A DNA stretch of 64,000 nt from the NCBI RefSeq assembly GCF_025574465.1, contig NZ_JAOBPP010000014.1:1-64000 (forward strand), in the 5' to 3' direction. The notes under the pieces are model-generated. The model was not told the origin of the DNA. It did no database searches and saw only the letters and a list, made by a program, of their open reading frames with translations. Of the stretch, positions 25,280-34,629 are shown one piece after another; the stretch's first letter is position 1, and each line of letters opens with the position of its first letter. Made by a program: the position numbers and the translations under genes. This DNA is from Kordiimonas aestuarii. GTDB taxonomy: Bacteria; Pseudomonadota; Alphaproteobacteria; Sphingomonadales; Kordiimonadaceae.

Positions 25280-27529
25280 ATGAAACTGAACCGCAACACA
25301 CAATTTTTCCGTACGCGCCTGCTAATGCTTGGCGCTTCGACGCTTCTATGCAGCGGACTGACAACTGCTGAAGCATTTGCTCAAAGCCAGCCACAGGACG
25401 ACACTTCCGAAAGTGTGGCAAAGGATAACACGTCAGATATCATTGAAATTGAGGACATCATCGTCACGGCGCAAAAGCGCCGCGAAGGCCTGCAGAACAC
25501 GCCCATTGCCATCACCGCCCTTTCCGGGGATACGCTTGAAAAGGCTGGCCTCAAAAGCGTGGGCGATCTCGTGCAGGTTACGCCCAGCCTTCAGTTCGGG
25601 GAGCGTTTCGGCAACATCTTCATCGCGCTTCGCGGCATCGGGCAAGCTGGTCAGGATATCGGCAGTCAGGCGGGGATTACCGTGTCGCAGGACGGGGTGC
25701 CCTTCCTCAATCACTTCATGATGGATAGCACCTTCCTTGATGTATCACGCGTGGAGGTTCTTCGCGGCCCACAAGGGACCATCGAGGGCCGGAACGCAAC
25801 CGGCGGTGCCATCAATGTGCACAGTGCCGTTCCGACGGACACCCCCGAAGGCTCCGTCACCCTGACGGCAGGCAACTATTCGCGCTACGGCATCAAGGGC
25901 CACCTGAACGGCCCGCTTGTTTCCGACAAACTGATGGGCCGGATTGCCTTCCAAGTTGATCGCGCGGACGGCTGGATGCACAACGCCACCCTCGACACCG
26001 ACAAGAATGACACCAACCTGACCCAGGTGCGTGCATCACTTCTCGGCCAGCCTAGCGACACATTCTCCATCCGCACGGTATTTGAATATATGAAAGACCG
26101 GTCAAACCCCGCGTTCGCCACCGTGCTTGGCCGTGCCCGCCCCGATAAGCCGACAGCCATTGAGGTGCTGGGGCTTCCGGTAAACGACCTTGAAAACAAT
26201 ATCGTCTACATGAACCACACCGACCAGCGGGATACCGAAAGCCTCAAGGCAATTGGCATCGCACGCTGGGACGTAAGCGAGAATGTAGCCATCACATCCA
26301 CCACCGGTTTCATCAAACATGATCTTGTGATGACCGACATCGATAACGATGGCACCAGCGGCGATTTCTCCGACTTTCCGCTCGTCGCGATCCATGTGAA
26401 ACAGTTCACACAGGAGTTGACCCTCACCGCAGACCTGAGCGATCGGGCTGACATTATCGTCGGCGGTTTTTACATGAATGGAGAATCGACGCAGCCGCTT
26501 ATCCTCAGTGTGCCGCCAACTCTGAACAACGCCTTCAATTATGATCCATCTGAAGACCTTGATTCATATGCCGTTTATGGCCAGATGCGCTACAAGTTGA
26601 CCGAAAACCTGCGTGTCACCGCTGGCGGCCGCTATACCCATGACAGCAAGGATTTTGTCATGGATGCCTCCATCATTGGCACGCCAGCCTACAATGAGGC
26701 GGCAGGGGCGTGGGGTGCCTTCACACCGCGTTTCGCGATCGACTATATCCCGACCGACCAGATCCTGCTTTATGCCAGCGCCTCGCGCGGTTTCAAGTCA
26801 GGTGGCTTCAATACCTTTGGCGACGTGTCGCAACCGGTCAATATATTCGACCCGGAATTTGTCTGGAACTATGAGGTCGGCTTCAAGGGCATGTTCTTCG
26901 AGAAAAAACTGCGGATGGGTGTCACGGGCTTTATGTCTGACTACTCCAACCTTCAGCAGACCCTGTTCCGCATCAACCCTCAAACCGGTGTGCGTTATCC
27001 CCGCGTGGAGAATGCGGCGACAGCCAACATCAAGGGGATCGAACTTGAACTCGAGGCCATTCCTTTCAGCGGGCTTCGGATCATGGCCTCAGGCACGCGC
27101 CTGTTCGCCGAGTTTGGTTCTTTCTCCAGCATCGATCCGATCTATCCGGAACTTGGCATCAAGGACCTGACCGGCAACCGCTTGCCGCAAGCGCCTGAAT
27201 GGCAGTTCAGCACCTCTGTCGAATACAGCTTCGACGTATCGAACGACCTGGAGATCACCGCGCGCGCTGACTACAAATGGCAGGACGATGTGTATTTTGA
27301 CCTCTTCAATAATGAGCTCAACACACAGGATGCATATGGCTTGCTGAATGCCGCCCTCACCTTGGGCACCCATGACACCAGCTGGTCGCTGACGGCCTTC
27401 GTGCGCAACGCCTTTGACAAGCGCTATGTGGGTCAGTCCCTCACCGCGGCAAGTGACACCACACCGTCACGCGTCGGTCAATTGGGGACGCCGCGCATGT
27501 ATGGCCTTGCGTTGCAGCACCGCTTCTAA
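25280..27529 (+). CDS. TonB-dependent outer-membrane receptor
   Basis: The product is about 749 residues, with signal peptide LMLGASTLLCSGLTTAEAFA, TonB-box-like IEIEDIIVTAQKRRE, plug stretch VEVLRGPQGTIEGRNATGG, and a barrel that ends in ALQHRF. The ATG at 25280 is preceded by GGGGAAGGA; upstream TTG or ATG starts at 25229 and 25250 lack that. It is the first gene of a five-gene module with intracellular acetoacetyl-CoA synthetase and 3-hydroxyacyl-CoA dehydrogenase, so a short 3-oxo/3-hydroxy acid or its ester is a plausible cargo. That is inferred from the neighbours. Confidence 0.93.
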   Translation: MKLNRNTQFFRTRLLMLGASTLLCSGLTTAEAFAQSQPQDDTSESVAKDNTSDIIEIEDIIVTAQKRREGLQNTPIAITALSGDTLEKAGLKSVGDLVQVTPSLQFGERFGNIFIALRGIGQAGQDIGSQAGITVSQDGVPFLNHFMMDSTFLDVSRVEVLRGPQGTIEGRNATGGAINVHSAVPTDTPEGSVTLTAGNYSRYGIKGHLNGPLVSDKLMGRIAFQVDRADGWMHNATLDTDKNDTNLTQVRASLLGQPSDTFSIRTVFEYMKDRSNPAFATVLGRARPDKPTAIEVLGLPVNDLENNIVYMNHTDQRDTESLKAIGIARWDVSENVAITSTTGFIKHDLVMTDIDNDGTSGDFSDFPLVAIHVKQFTQELTLTADLSDRADIIVGGFYMNGESTQPLILSVPPTLNNAFNYDPSEDLDSYAVYGQMRYKLTENLRVTAGGRYTHDSKDFVMDASIIGTPAYNEAAGAWGAFTPRFAIDYIPTDQILLYASASRGFKSGGFNTFGDVSQPVNIFDPEFVWNYEVGFKGMFFEKKLRMGVTGFMSDYSNLQQTLFRINPQTGVRYPRVENAATANIKGIELELEAIPFSGLRIMASGTRLFAEFGSFSSIDPIYPELGIKDLTGNRLPQAPEWQFSTSVEYSFDVSNDLEITARADYKWQDDVYFDLFNNELNTQDAYGLLNAALTLGTHDTSWSLTAFVRNAFDKRYVGQSLTAASDTTPSRVGQLGTPRMYGLALQHRF

Positions 27530-27565
27530 ACGACCGAACCACCGGGACCCCCCTCCCCAAACAAC

Positions 27566-27604
27566 GCATGAGAAGTCTGAGCACACTGCCCGGGCTTCTC
27601 ATGC
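27566..27604 (+). other. intercistronic stem-loop after TonB receptor gene
   Basis: GCATGAGAAG at 27566-27575 pairs perfectly with CTTCTCATGC at 27595-27604 around a 19-nt loop. It is not followed by a T-run. It lies between the receptor and acetoacetyl-CoA synthetase genes and matches the position of the hairpin at 5643-5671, so it may set receptor versus enzyme mRNA levels. Confidence 0.6.
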
Positions 27605-27654
27605 GACCCGCGGGTTCATGGCCGATGCCGAGTATGAAGATCAAGGAATTTAAA

Positions 27655-29712
27655 GTGACACGTTACAATTGCGATGCCCCCGTACCCCAGATACGGCTTT
27701 ATCAGGATTGGCTGGCACGCGAACGCGGCCTCCGGTTTGAGGATTATACAGAACTGTGGCAATGGTCGACCACCGACCTTGAGGCCTTCTGGCGTAGCGT
27801 GTGGGATTACAACAAAATAACATCGCCAACGCCGGTTACCTCGGTCCTTCGTGATCAAATTATGCCTGATGTTTCCTGGTTCGAAGGCGCCCAGGTCAAT
27901 TATGCGTATCAGGTTTTCCACCACGCGGACCGAGCTGAAGCAGCCGAACAGCCCGCCATCATTGCCGATACCGAAAATGGCGATGTCCGCGAACTGGGCT
28001 GGAGAGAGCTTAAACGGCAAAGCGCCTCACTGGCGCTGGAGTTGCGCCAGCAGGGTGTTGGCCGCGGCGACCGGGTTGCCGCATACCTGCCGAACATCCC
28101 CGAAGCGGTAATTGCCTTTCTCGCATGCGCGAGCCTTGGTGCCGTCTGGTCGTTGTGCTCACCCGACATGGGCACACCTGCCGTGCTGGACCGGTTCAAG
28201 CAAATTTCCCCAAAAGCCCTGATCGCCACAGATGGCGTTTATTATGGTGGCAAGGCAATGGACCGCAGCGCCACCGTGAATGAAATGCGCGCTGCACTGC
28301 CCAGTGTGTCGGCGCTGCTGGTCATCCAGAGCGGATATGGCGACGGCCCGGTGTCTACTTCAACCGATTTTGCCGCAGCGCTTTCAAAGCCGGATGAAGA
28401 GGTAGCGGCATTTAGACCGGAATGGGTACCCTTCGACCATCCGCTGTGGATTCTCTATTCAAGCGGCACCACCGGGCTGCCGAAGGCGATCGTTCACGGG
28501 CATGGCGGAATTCTTTTGTCGTCATATGCGGGGCATCTGCATCTCGATGTCGGGCCAAGCTATGCATCCAATACTTTTGGCGAGCGCTTCCACTGGTACA
28601 GCGCCACCGGCTGGGTGATGTGGAACCAGCAGGTAAGCGGCCTGCTCTCGGGCGCTACCATCTGCCTTTATGATGGCTCCCCCAGCGGTACAAAGGCCCA
28701 CCCCGATTGGCGCACAATGTGGGCTTTCGCTGCCCGGCACCAGATCACATGGTTTGGAGCGGGCGCCGCTTTTTACATCGCCTGCCGGAAAGCGGACCTC
28801 ACCCTTGCCGAGTGCGGAGACCTAAGCAAAATCCGCGCGCTTGGCAGTACTGGCTCCCCCCTGCCCCCGGATGTCCAGCTCTGGGGTAACGAGCAATTTT
28901 CCGCCACCGGCAGACCCGATATCTGGTGGTGCAACATCAGCGGCGGGACTGATCTTTTCTCCGGTTTCATGGCAGGAAATCCCGAGCTACCGGCCACGCC
29001 CGGCAAGCTTCAGTGCCGCCACCTTGGCGCTGCCGTCGCGGCATGGGACGAGACAGGGAAACCCGTTGTCGGCGCCGTGGGCGAGCTTGTCTGCACACGC
29101 CCCATCCCCAGCATGCCGCTCTATTTCTGGGGCGATGAGGACGGCAGCCGTTACCGGTCCTCCTATTTCAGCGAGTGGCCAGGCATCTGGCGTCATGGGG
29201 ACTGGCTGCGCATCGACAGCGACGGCAGTTGCTCCATCACCGGCCGGAGCGACGCAACCATCAACCGCCACGGGCTGCGCATGGGAACTGCAGACATCTA
29301 CGCTGCCGTGGAAGGCCTTGCCGACGTTGCCGACAGCCTCGTCATCGACATTGAGGACCACCATGGCGGCAGCCAGCTTCTCATGTTTGTCGTCCCGGCC
29401 GAGGGCCGCCAGTTGAAATCCGGTCTTACATCTGCGATGGCGCTGGCGATCAGGAACAGCTTGTCCCCGCGTTTTGTCCCGGACCATTTCATCTGTGCCC
29501 CCGGCATTCCCCGAACCTTGTCGGGGAAAAAGCAGGAGCTTCCCGTCAAGCGCCTGTTTCAGGGCTGGCCAGCGCGCAAGGTCGTCAACCCGGACACCAT
29601 CGCCAACCCGGACGTGATCCCCTGGTATTTGGAACGCGCGCAGGCGTGGCTTCGTGAAACGACCGCCCATGACACAGTTGAGGCGCAACCACGCACAGGA
29701 GAGCAACGATGA
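27655..29712 (+). CDS. acetoacetate--CoA ligase (acetoacetyl-CoA synthetase)
   Basis: The product is about 685 residues. Adenylation motifs are YSSGTTGLPKAIVHGHGG, FHWYSATGWVMWN, ITGRSDATINRHGLRMGT and TLSGKKQELPVKRL. The last, with its SGKK-E-PVK pattern, is typical of acetoacetyl-CoA synthetases rather than acetyl-CoA synthetases, as is the N-terminal WSTTDLEAFWRSVWDY. I place the start at the GTG at 27655, because AAGGA lies 7 bp upstream and the protein then begins where relatives do; an in-frame opening at 27568 runs through the stem-loop. Its stop overlaps the next start. It should convert acetoacetate or a close 3-oxo acid to the CoA ester in the cytoplasm. Confidence 0.9.
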   Translation: MTRYNCDAPVPQIRLYQDWLARERGLRFEDYTELWQWSTTDLEAFWRSVWDYNKITSPTPVTSVLRDQIMPDVSWFEGAQVNYAYQVFHHADRAEAAEQPAIIADTENGDVRELGWRELKRQSASLALELRQQGVGRGDRVAAYLPNIPEAVIAFLACASLGAVWSLCSPDMGTPAVLDRFKQISPKALIATDGVYYGGKAMDRSATVNEMRAALPSVSALLVIQSGYGDGPVSTSTDFAAALSKPDEEVAAFRPEWVPFDHPLWILYSSGTTGLPKAIVHGHGGILLSSYAGHLHLDVGPSYASNTFGERFHWYSATGWVMWNQQVSGLLSGATICLYDGSPSGTKAHPDWRTMWAFAARHQITWFGAGAAFYIACRKADLTLAECGDLSKIRALGSTGSPLPPDVQLWGNEQFSATGRPDIWWCNISGGTDLFSGFMAGNPELPATPGKLQCRHLGAAVAAWDETGKPVVGAVGELVCTRPIPSMPLYFWGDEDGSRYRSSYFSEWPGIWRHGDWLRIDSDGSCSITGRSDATINRHGLRMGTADIYAAVEGLADVADSLVIDIEDHHGGSQLLMFVVPAEGRQLKSGLTSAMALAIRNSLSPRFVPDHFICAPGIPRTLSGKKQELPVKRLFQGWPARKVVNPDTIANPDVIPWYLERAQAWLRETTAHDTVEAQPRTGEQR

Positions 29713-30572
29713 AGGTCGGGGTAGTCGGCGCTGGTCTGATGGGCGCAGAGATCGCACTGGTATTCGCGCTGGGCGGCATGCCGGTGATGCTGAATGACCT
29801 TGATGAAGCGGCGCTGGAACGCGGCATGCTCCGGCTTGCCAACCTGCTTGATAAAGGCGTCGACCGTGGCTTTTATTCACCCCGGCAGCGCGATCAGGCC
29901 CTTGAGCATATCAGCCCCACGCCTGAACTGAGCCACATGGCCAATTGTGACCTTGTCACCGAAGCGGTATTCGAGGCGCTGGAGGCGAAGGAAACGGTCC
30001 TGCGTTCGTTGGACAATATATGCAAGCCTGAGTGCATCCTCGCCTCAAACACGTCAACCCTGCCCATCTCAACGCTTGCGGCGGCCCTCGCTCCGGCGCG
30101 GCGCGGCAGATTTCTGGGCACGCACTATTTCTCGCCGGTGTCACGCATGAAACTCGTGGAAGTGATACCTGGTTTTGATACCGCCCCTGAGACAACCGGG
30201 CACGTCACCCGCCTGCTCGAAACCATTGGCAAGGCGCCGGTCAGGGTCAAGGATGTGGCCGGTTTCGCGGTGAACCGCCTGTTGCATGCCATGCTGATCG
30301 AGGCCGTGAAACTGGTGGAAGAAGGTGTCGCAACACCTGAAGACCTCGACACCGCCTGCCGGCTTGGCCTTGGTCACCCCATCGGGCCGTTCGCGCTGAT
30401 GGACGCGGTAACCTCCAGCCTTTGCCTGCAAGTTCAGGACATTCTTCACGAAGCCTATGGCGAACGGTTCCGCCCGCCAGCGCTCCTCAAGCAGCGCGTT
30501 GCTGCAGGCCTTGTCGGCGGGAGAGGCCACACGGGCTGGACCCAAAAGGCAGCCGGAAAAAATGAACAATGA
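29709..30572 (+). CDS. 3-hydroxyacyl-CoA dehydrogenase
   Basis: The 287-residue protein has the NAD-binding Rossmann motif VGAGLMGAEIA at its N-terminus, the family stretch ASNTSTLPIS, the catalytic His in GTHYFSPVSRMKLVEV, and the C-terminal dimer domain with GFAVNRLLHAML and GHPIGPFALMD. This matches stand-alone 3-hydroxybutyryl-CoA dehydrogenases. It overlaps the ligase gene by 4 bp and the MFS gene by 4 bp, so it is tightly co-translated. In the module it would link 3-hydroxyacyl-CoA and 3-oxoacyl-CoA. Confidence 0.93.
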   Translation: MKVGVVGAGLMGAEIALVFALGGMPVMLNDLDEAALERGMLRLANLLDKGVDRGFYSPRQRDQALEHISPTPELSHMANCDLVTEAVFEALEAKETVLRSLDNICKPECILASNTSTLPISTLAAALAPARRGRFLGTHYFSPVSRMKLVEVIPGFDTAPETTGHVTRLLETIGKAPVRVKDVAGFAVNRLLHAMLIEAVKLVEEGVATPEDLDTACRLGLGHPIGPFALMDAVTSSLCLQVQDILHEAYGERFRPPALLKQRVAAGLVGGRGHTGWTQKAAGKNEQ

Positions 30573-31933
30573 ACGAAGGGAAACAAGAAATGCGCCATGA
30601 TGCCCCAGCGGGCCAGACAGGAAGGGGCCCCGCTCAGCCCCGCGTGCGAACGGGCCTTGTGCTTGGCATGCTGTGCTTTGTTTATGTTCTCAATTTTCTC
30701 GACCGGCAACTCCTCTCCATTCTGGCAAAGCCGATACAGGACGGGTTAAACATCACCGATGGCCAGCTCGGTCTGATTACCGGTTTCTATTTCGCGCTGT
30801 TTTATTGCTTCATCGCCATACCCATCGGCTGGCTGGCCGACCGCACAAACCGCGTGAAGGTGCTGTCGGCCTCATGCGCGGTCTGGAGCATTGCAACAGC
30901 CGCCTGCGGCATGGCCAACAACTATGGCCAGCTTGTCGCGGCCCGCATGATGGTTGGGGTGGGTGAAGCCGGCGGCGTGCCGCCATCCTATGCCATTATT
31001 TCTGATTATTTCCCGCGGGAGCGACGCGGTACCGCCCTGTCCATCTTCAACCTTGGCCCACCGCTTGGCTCGGCACTTGGGGTGGCCTTTGGCGCATCCC
31101 TTGCCGCCACTTTCAGCTGGCGGGTGCCGTTTTATGTCATCGGCGCAATCGGCGTCATCACGGCCCTTATCGTTTACCGCGTCATCGCGGAACCCAGGCG
31201 CGGCGGACAGGACGCCGCGCGCGATAACGCGGCAGCAGATTTGGCTACTGGCCCGGCTACAGACATTGTCCCGCCCGGCTTTTTGAAGACAATCGCGCTT
31301 TTTTTTGCCAATCCGGTCCTGCTTCTGGCAGCGGCGGCAAGTGGGGCAGCAAACTTCATCACCTATGGGACGGCGAACTTCGCCACCCTCTTCCTCATGC
31401 GCGAGAAGGGCATGGAACTGGGTGATGTGGCAGTCTGGTATGCGCTGGTTGTCGGCATCGGCATGAGCGCGGGTATATTCGTGTCCGGACGGCTGACGGA
31501 CAGGTTCGGCGCGCGGTCACGGTCAGCCTATGCCACCATCCCGGCGATCTCGCTTCTGCTTGCGGTACCGTTCTTCCTTGGCTTCGTCTGGTCCCCCACC
31601 TGGGAAATCGCGCTGCTGTTTCTGGTGGTCCCCATGTTTTTGAATTCGTTTTTCCTCACAGCCACGGTGACCTTTGTGCAAGGGGAAGTACGCCCGGACC
31701 AAAGGGTCATCTCAGGCGCATTGCTGCTGCTGGTGATGAATTTCATCGGCCTCGGCCTTGGGCCTACCTATGTCGGCATGGCCAGCGATTTCTTCCGCGA
31801 AAGCTATGGCAACCACTCGCTGCAGGCGGCATTCTTCGCCCTTGCACCCATGTATCTCATCGCCGCACTGATGTATCTCTATGTCGCGCGGCTCATTAAC
31901 CGGTCAAAAGCCATCACAGAAGGATCTGCATAA
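30569..31933 (+). CDS. spinster-like MFS transporter
   Basis: The 454-residue carrier has about twelve membrane helices. It shares long similar stretches with the carrier at 6890: LNFLDRQLLSILAKPIQ, GVGEAGGVPPSYAIISDYFP and RRGTALSIFNLGPPLG. Both lie in a module with a TonB receptor, an exported hydrolase and a CoA ligase. It starts by 4-bp overlap with the dehydrogenase gene; an ATG at 30590 after AAGGGA is an alternative start. It probably carries the acid released by the esterase across the inner membrane. Confidence 0.88.
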   Translation: MNEGKQEMRHDAPAGQTGRGPAQPRVRTGLVLGMLCFVYVLNFLDRQLLSILAKPIQDGLNITDGQLGLITGFYFALFYCFIAIPIGWLADRTNRVKVLSASCAVWSIATAACGMANNYGQLVAARMMVGVGEAGGVPPSYAIISDYFPRERRGTALSIFNLGPPLGSALGVAFGASLAATFSWRVPFYVIGAIGVITALIVYRVIAEPRRGGQDAARDNAAADLATGPATDIVPPGFLKTIALFFANPVLLLAAAASGAANFITYGTANFATLFLMREKGMELGDVAVWYALVVGIGMSAGIFVSGRLTDRFGARSRSAYATIPAISLLLAVPFFLGFVWSPTWEIALLFLVVPMFLNSFFLTATVTFVQGEVRPDQRVISGALLLLVMNFIGLGLGPTYVGMASDFFRESYGNHSLQAAFFALAPMYLIAALMYLYVARLINRSKAITEGSA

Positions 31934-33600
31934 TGAAAATCCGGGCTCAATTCCGCACCGCTTTTCTCGGTTTTTGTGCACTGATGTATGCCACCTCAAC
32001 CCCGCCTGCGAGCGCGGCAAATGACGCCGCACCGGTGATCGACGCACCGGCAGGCCAGTTGCGCGGCATAAAGGAAGGGAACGCGTCTGTTTTCCGCGCC
32101 ATTCCTTACGCCCTGCCCCCCACCGGTGAGCGCCGCTGGCAGCCACCCGCCCCCATGCCGCGCTGGGACGGCGTGCGGGACGCACAGCAAGCCGGCCCTG
32201 CCTGCATGCAGCCCCCGATGGCCGCAGGCCCCTATAATCGCGGCGAGGTGAAGATGGATGAAGACTGCCTCATCCTCGACGTAACGGTGCCTGAAGGCGC
32301 AAAAAACGCTCCCGTGATGGTCTGGATTCATGGCGGCACGCTGATCTGGGGCTCCTCGCAGTCCCCCATGTATAATGGTGCGGAATTCGCGAAACGAGGT
32401 ATCATCCTTGTATCCATCAACTACCGCCTCGGGGTGCTTGGTTATCTTGCACACCCGGAACTGAGCGCCGAAAGCCCCGAAAGCATCTCAGGTAACTATG
32501 GCCTTCTGGACCAGGTCGCGGCGCTCAAATGGGTGCGGGAAAATATCGCCGCTTTTGGCGGTGACGCCAGCAACGTGACGATCTTTGGCGAATCCGCCGG
32601 GGCACTCAGCACCGAATATCTGCTTGCCTCACCCGCCGCCCACGGCCTGTTCGACAAGGCAATTGTCCAGAGCGGCTATCTGTTCACCATGCCTGAACTG
32701 CGGCAGACAAAATACGAGGAACGCTCAGCGGAAGAGATTGGCACCGCGCTCACCACCACCCTTGGGGTGACAGGCATTTCCGATTTACGCCAAATGGATG
32801 CCCGTGCGCTCGTTGATAAGGCAGGCGCCGTGCGCTATGCGCCTTACGGCACCATCGACGGCAAGATATTACCGCGTCAGCTTGTCGATACATTTGACCA
32901 CGGGGAGCAGGCGCAAGTCCCCCTGATGGCCGGGTTCACAAGCGACGAAATACGCACCCTTAGCTTCCTTGCGCCGCCCTATCCGCTGACGCCCGACGCT
33001 TATGCGTATGACATCAGGGTGCGCTACGATGACATGGCGGACGCCTACCTTGGGCTTTACCCACCGCAGGCGCTTGACAAGTCAAAGTTCGATGCCACTC
33101 GCGACGCGGTTTTCGGCTGGGCTTCGGAACGCCTTGTCAGAAAGCAGGCTGCCATCGGCCAGCCGTCCTATCTCTACTTCTTCAGCCATGCCTATCCTGC
33201 GGCTGTTGAGGCCAAGCTTGGCGCATTTCATGCCAGTGAGGTGCCTTATGTGTTTGGGGCCTTCGGGCGCACCCCTGCCAACTGGCCCGCAATGCCGGAC
33301 ACGGCTGCCGAGCGGCAGTTCGCGGGGGCCATGCTTGATTACTGGACAAGCTTCGCCCGCGACGGTCAGCCAACTGCGGCCAACGGCCCTGATTGGAACG
33401 CCTTCGCGCTTGAACAGGCCTATATGAACTTCGCGGATGTGCCGGTCGCGGGTCGGCAGTTCTCTCCCGGCATGTATGAACTGCATGAAGAGATCATGTG
33501 TCGCCGCCGGGCGACCGGTGCCCAGTCCTGGAACTGGCGCACCGGCTTCATCGCCCCGCCGCTGCCCGCGCCTGTTCCCGGGTGTGCAGCAAAACCATAA
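31933..33600 (+). CDS. exported type-B carboxylesterase
   Basis: The 555-residue protein has a signal peptide ending STPPASAAND. It shows the carboxylesterase signature DEDCLILDV, the oxyanion region VWIHGGTLIWGS, the nucleophile elbow FGESAGALS, an acidic residue in AGFTSDEIR, and His in FHASEVPYVFG. It is the last gene of the module, its ATG overlapping the MFS stop by one base. Acting in the periplasm or outside, it would split an ester so that the acid can be imported and activated. Substrate unknown; a 3-hydroxybutyrate-type ester would fit the intracellular enzymes. Confidence 0.92.
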   Translation: MKIRAQFRTAFLGFCALMYATSTPPASAANDAAPVIDAPAGQLRGIKEGNASVFRAIPYALPPTGERRWQPPAPMPRWDGVRDAQQAGPACMQPPMAAGPYNRGEVKMDEDCLILDVTVPEGAKNAPVMVWIHGGTLIWGSSQSPMYNGAEFAKRGIILVSINYRLGVLGYLAHPELSAESPESISGNYGLLDQVAALKWVRENIAAFGGDASNVTIFGESAGALSTEYLLASPAAHGLFDKAIVQSGYLFTMPELRQTKYEERSAEEIGTALTTTLGVTGISDLRQMDARALVDKAGAVRYAPYGTIDGKILPRQLVDTFDHGEQAQVPLMAGFTSDEIRTLSFLAPPYPLTPDAYAYDIRVRYDDMADAYLGLYPPQALDKSKFDATRDAVFGWASERLVRKQAAIGQPSYLYFFSHAYPAAVEAKLGAFHASEVPYVFGAFGRTPANWPAMPDTAAERQFAGAMLDYWTSFARDGQPTAANGPDWNAFALEQAYMNFADVPVAGRQFSPGMYELHEEIMCRRRATGAQSWNWRTGFIAPPLPAPVPGCAAKP

Positions 33601-33625
33601 GGGCGCTTGCCCACCATATCTCCCA

Positions 33626-33661
33626 CAGTGCGGCAGCCGCGACTATATGGCCGCCGCACTG
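33626..33661 (+). terminator. stem-loop after the esterase operon
   Basis: CAGTGCGGC at 33626-33634 pairs with GCCGCACTG at 33653-33661. No T-run follows, so termination efficiency is uncertain. It marks the end of the receptor-to-esterase unit; the rest of the gap to 33874 shows nothing clear besides the next ribosome binding site. Confidence 0.45.
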
Positions 33662-33874
33662 TCGGTCGGCCCTGTGATGCCAGAGCAGGCCGCACCAAAC
33701 ACAGCAGACAGCGTTGCCAGCTCACCCTCCAAAAGCGGCTATAGCCACCCCCTTGCGAAAGCGGCTTGGGGGCCATACTCTCCTGCCAGCAAGAAAAACT
33801 GGCTGAACAGGCCCCAAGCATGCTAGGGCGCACCGGAAAGTCACCGGTAAACAGCTTTTGTTCAAGGGAGTGTC

Positions 33875-34552
33875 ATGATGAAAAATATCGTTATCACCGG
33901 CGCGGCGGGCGCGCTTGGAGCTGCCGTTGTCGCGGCGCTCAATACACCCAAAAATACCGTCATTGCGCTGGACGCGGCGGCAAAACGCCCCGCACACCTG
34001 CCCGAGGATGTGCACTATCTTGGCGGATATGACCTCACGAATGCAGACACCGCAAAGGATGCCGCCAAGGCAGTCGGGGACATTTTCAAGGATGTGCACG
34101 CGCTGATCAACATCGCCGGCACCTTTGCCTGGGAAGAGGTGGCGACCGGCTCACCCGACACATGGCAGCGCATGTTCAACATCAATGTGATGACCGCCTT
34201 CAACACCACGCAGGCGCTGTTGCCCGCCTTCGCGGATGGTGGGTCTATCGTCTATATCGGCGCGGCGGCGGCACAGCCTGCCGGGCACGGCATGGGGTCA
34301 TACGCCGCGTCAAAATCCGCGGTGCGCGCTTTGATGGAAAGCGTGGCTGATGAGCTGAAAGGCCGGCGGGTACGCGCCAACGCCGTGTTGCCGCGCATCA
34401 TCGACACGCCCGCCAACCGCAAGGACATGCCGGACGCCAACTATAGCGAATGGACAAGCGCGGAGGCAATCGCAGACACCATCGCCTTCCTCGCCTCTGA
34501 CAAGGCCCGCGCCATCAACGGCGCTTCCGTGCCGGTGACAAACGGCGCCTGA
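33875..34552 (+). CDS. short-chain dehydrogenase/reductase
   Basis: The 225-residue protein has the NAD(P)-binding motif TGAAGALGAAV near the N-terminus, NIAGTF, a Ser in YIGAAAAQ and the catalytic pair in SYAASKSAVRAL (Tyr and Lys). The C-terminal ending GASVPVTNGA is typical of this superfamily. GGGAG lies 5 bp before the ATG at 33875; the ATG at 33878 is an alternative. A stem-loop separates it from the esterase operon, so it may be an independent gene. A role as a 3-hydroxy acid dehydrogenase for that module is possible but unproven. A strong terminator follows. Confidence 0.9.
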   Translation: MMKNIVITGAAGALGAAVVAALNTPKNTVIALDAAAKRPAHLPEDVHYLGGYDLTNADTAKDAAKAVGDIFKDVHALINIAGTFAWEEVATGSPDTWQRMFNINVMTAFNTTQALLPAFADGGSIVYIGAAAAQPAGHGMGSYAASKSAVRALMESVADELKGRRVRANAVLPRIIDTPANRKDMPDANYSEWTSAEAIADTIAFLASDKARAINGASVPVTNGA

Positions 34553-34573
34553 ACCATAGGGCATTCATGAAAC

Positions 34574-34610
34574 AAAGGCGCGGCCAGGGATATCCCGGCC
34601 GCACCTTTTT
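34574..34610 (+). terminator. rho-independent terminator after the SDR gene
   Basis: AAAGGCGCGGCC (34574-34585) pairs with GGCCGCACCTTT (34597-34608), followed by a T-rich tract. The A-rich left flank lets it act also for the converging amidohydrolase gene on the minus strand. Confidence 0.8.
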
Positions 34611-34629
34611 GTTTGTTCAATCGTGTTCG

